From: Lepturacanthus savala
Lineage: Eukaryota > Chordata > Actinopteri > Scombriformes > Trichiuridae
Assembly: GCA_030544235.1 (NCBI GenBank)
Contig: CM060463.1
Location: 15,873,690 to 15,937,689, forward strand
Length of the DNA: 64,000 bases
Direction: 5' to 3'
The notes beneath the pieces are model-generated. The model was not told where the DNA came from, searched no databases, and saw only the letters and a list, made by a program, of their open reading frames with translations. The position numbers and the translations under genes are program-made. Each line of letters opens with the position of its first letter. The first letter of the stretch is position 1. Below, in pieces: positions 61,905 through 64,000 of this stretch.

Positions 61905-63690
61905 AGAAGCGCGCACTTCGCGTTTGGATTGTTGGTGAGCAAGTGAAGATGATTCGTTTTTAAAATGCCCCTTTTTTTAATGAAATATTAACAAGCGTCT
62001 GCGCCTCGTTTGGGGAGCTGCTGCTGCTCCTGCTGTTGTTTCTCTGTGTGTCGTCAGGATGGCACAATCCCTTTGATTTCATCAGTCATCATCATCATCA
62101 TCAAGGCCTTCACCTTTGCACACAGTTGATGATGGGATTTAAAGTGGGCCCCGAGTCACCCCCCCTGTTGTAAAGAGGAATAATGGGAACTCGCCTGTGA
62201 AAAGCAGCAATAAGGATACATTAGTTTCTTTTTGTGGCTGGTAAATTAATAAGGTGTTGTGGGTTTTTTTTTTCGTTTTTTACTTTTTTTTTTAAAGGCA
62301 AGCTGTGTTTGATATAAAGCACTTATAAGACATTGCTACTGGTGATTTGATCGGTATTGTCAGTCAGTACAAAAGCAAAGCTGTGATTCTGGGATAATAA
62401 AGAGATTATACTGACCTTAGATACTTTTCAGATTCAGAATTGACACAATAGATGATATAAAAGGCGCTTTGTTAAAGATAAAACCTGTGGTTTCCAACTA
62501 GTTTTTTGTCTGTTGATTATTGTCTATGAGTTGATGTCAGTTCCACCAAATACAGATTTGTTTTCGTTTGAAATTTCTCACATGGTTTTATTTCAATAAA
62601 TGTTTCTAATACCAAAAATCAAAGATTACAAGAACATTTTTTAAAAAAAGGGGAAAAAACTGAAAACAGACTTCTAATGTTCTTTCTTTACTCTCCCATT
62701 AACCGTGTCATGACCCCTTCAGATATATCTCCTGACCTTTTTGAGGGCCCCAACGCCAAGTTTGGGAACAATTGGCCTAAACTAGGTAACTGTGTATAAA
62801 GTAGTTGAAACTAGCTCTGCCTCCATCAATTACAACAGTAGCATCCTGTTTTATAATCTAATATAATTCTGGTTTATCTATCTAGCAATACAATATTGAT
62901 CAATATTGACAAATAATGATTTTTTTTAAATATTTAAGGACCATTTTATGTTCAATTGCCTACTTTTAATAAATGTAGAGGCAGGAATAGCTAGAACATA
63001 TATTGATATAAAATACTTCATTTCAATAATGATGATCATTGATTATTTTTAATTATCTATTCTGAATAACGACCACGAGAAAAATGCTGAATGGAACCAC
63101 ATTATATTAAACTTGATTTGTCATTTATCTGTTAAATGACTGAATGTTTGATTCAATGATTGATCCATTATCAAGGGAAATATGATATTTATGATCCAAG
63201 AAGGAGCAGCATTTTTTTTTTTTTTTTTTTTTTTACTTGAGTGAAATTATCAATATTATATTGAACTATTTCTCATTGTATTGACGATGTGGCTATTGAT
63301 GATATATACTGATATTGATTCATTGCCCAGGCCCAATCTAATGATATCATATCCATCAGAGGGACCAAGATAATACTTTTACTGATAAGACTTTCATATT
63401 TTACTCAATTTGTAATCAAGTACTACATTTCACTATTGTGCGTTTACATCATTAAAGAATTCTGATTACTTCTTCATCCACTGAAACATACTAATAGCTA
63501 CAAGGCAACAGAAGTTCACTATAGACACTGTGAGCACTGTAGTAATGATTATTTCCATTGAGAATTTTATAAATGGAAACATATCCCATGGCCACCATAG
63601 ATGCAGGTCATCATCTAGTTTGTGCTAAATTCATGGAAAGTAAATTTGATAATATAAAACCACAGCCGAACATCAACTGATGTCATCATG
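61905..63690. other. AT-rich noncoding stretch
   Basis: Holds a short TCA array (about 62083-62103) and a 23-base T run (63212-63234). No exon or recognisable repeat end. Confidence 0.5.
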
Positions 63691-63698
63691 TCCTTAAA

Positions 63699-64000
63699 AT
63701 GGGTCCTGATTCATTAGGATCACATGACGTCTTGTATGGAAAAGTGGTGGCTTTTAGTGACCAGCAGCTTGCTGAGGCTCTCTCATCTGCATCATTTCCC
63801 AGCACCAGTGATGAAGCTCCGGTGAAGCCGCTGCATCACCTTCCCAGCACTGAACCGCAGGCCGCCAAACTGCAGCCGGTGAACATACTGCAGCATTTAG
63901 CAGCTAAAGAGCCAGATGAACCAGTGGTGTTTGACAGAGCTGAAAAGAGAGAGAATATTGGATTTACATTTATCTGGCAGCAACGACTACAAATGAACCA
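63699..64000 (+). CDS. Partial open frame of an unidentified plus-strand gene, running off the right edge
   Basis: From an ATG in a strong context (AAAATGG) the frame stays open for 100 codons to the window end. It begins MGPDSLGSHDVLYGKVVAFS. Its composition is protein-like: alternating hydrophobic and polar residues, a proline- and serine-containing linker at about residues 30-55, then KLQPVNILQHLAAKEPDEP and a basic-acidic stretch. It contrasts with the AT-rich DNA to its left, where open frames are short. A CRE-like TGACGTC overlaps codons 10-12. I do not recognise the protein. It could be a first exon, a longer single-exon ORF, or part of a retroelement. It is divergent with respect to the 4.1 gene. 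Confidence 0.45.
   Translation, partial: MGPDSLGSHDVLYGKVVAFSDQQLAEALSSASFPSTSDEAPVKPLHHLPSTEPQAAKLQPVNILQHLAAKEPDEPVVFDRAEKRENIGFTFIWQQRLQMN

Noticed and set aside
61480..61905. 141-codon plus-strand frame rich in Arg and Glu, and the proline/serine-rich minus frame opposite
   Set aside because: Both are driven by the G tract, GA array and CACGCA repeats.

Overview
This is vertebrate nuclear DNA, almost certainly from a ray-finned (teleost) fish. The signs are Tc1-like transposon ends and transposase relics of types common in fish, tRNA-headed SINEs, fish-type LINE relics, long TA/CA arrays, large introns and very low coding density. It is not bacterial: there are no operons, and nearly all open frames are short chance ORFs. 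I see no CRISPR array, rRNA, convincing tRNA gene or viral gene.

One gene is clear. Three exons of a protein 4.1 family gene, best matched to epb41l1 (protein 4.1N), lie on the minus strand and read from right to left: 11569-11443 (5' UTR plus start codon), 10201-10034 (end of the headpiece and start of the FERM domain) and 1137-1033 (FERM F1 lobe). Each has splice signals, and all coding joins are phase 0. The first 104 residues are therefore in the window; the rest of the FERM domain and the tail lie beyond the left edge. Sequence to the right of 11.6 kb is upstream of this start exon and may hold long 5' UTR introns and alternative promoters. A CpG-rich patch near 61.45-61.9 kb with a good minus-strand donor is the best candidate for a distal first exon.

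Two weaker plus-strand coding candidates deserve attention. One is a 24-codon start exon at 29967-30038, in a CpG-rich patch, with an in-frame upstream stop and a near-consensus donor. The other is an ORF starting at 63699 that is still open at the right edge. I cannot name either.

Layout: 1-11.6 kb is the 4.1 gene with relics of a LINE endonuclease, a LINE reverse transcriptase and a Tc1/mariner transposase in its 8.9-kb intron. From 11.6 to 29 kb is AT-rich noncoding DNA with a CT/CpG-rich patch at 14.8-16.5 kb (including a palindromic RFX-type site), a SINE with intact target duplications at 23.1 kb and a TA array. At 29-31 kb there is an octamer-rich patch followed by a CpG-rich patch. 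From 31 to 53 kb is noncoding DNA with a hAT-type element, a long hairpin, two SINEs, Tc1-like ends and several simple repeats. From 53 to 62 kb there are scattered GC-rich patches, and 62-64 kb is AT-rich up to the open ORF.

I do not see a new multi-gene system. The most unusual items are two near-perfect inverted repeats with very short loops, the two plus-strand candidates, and the regulatory-looking patches.
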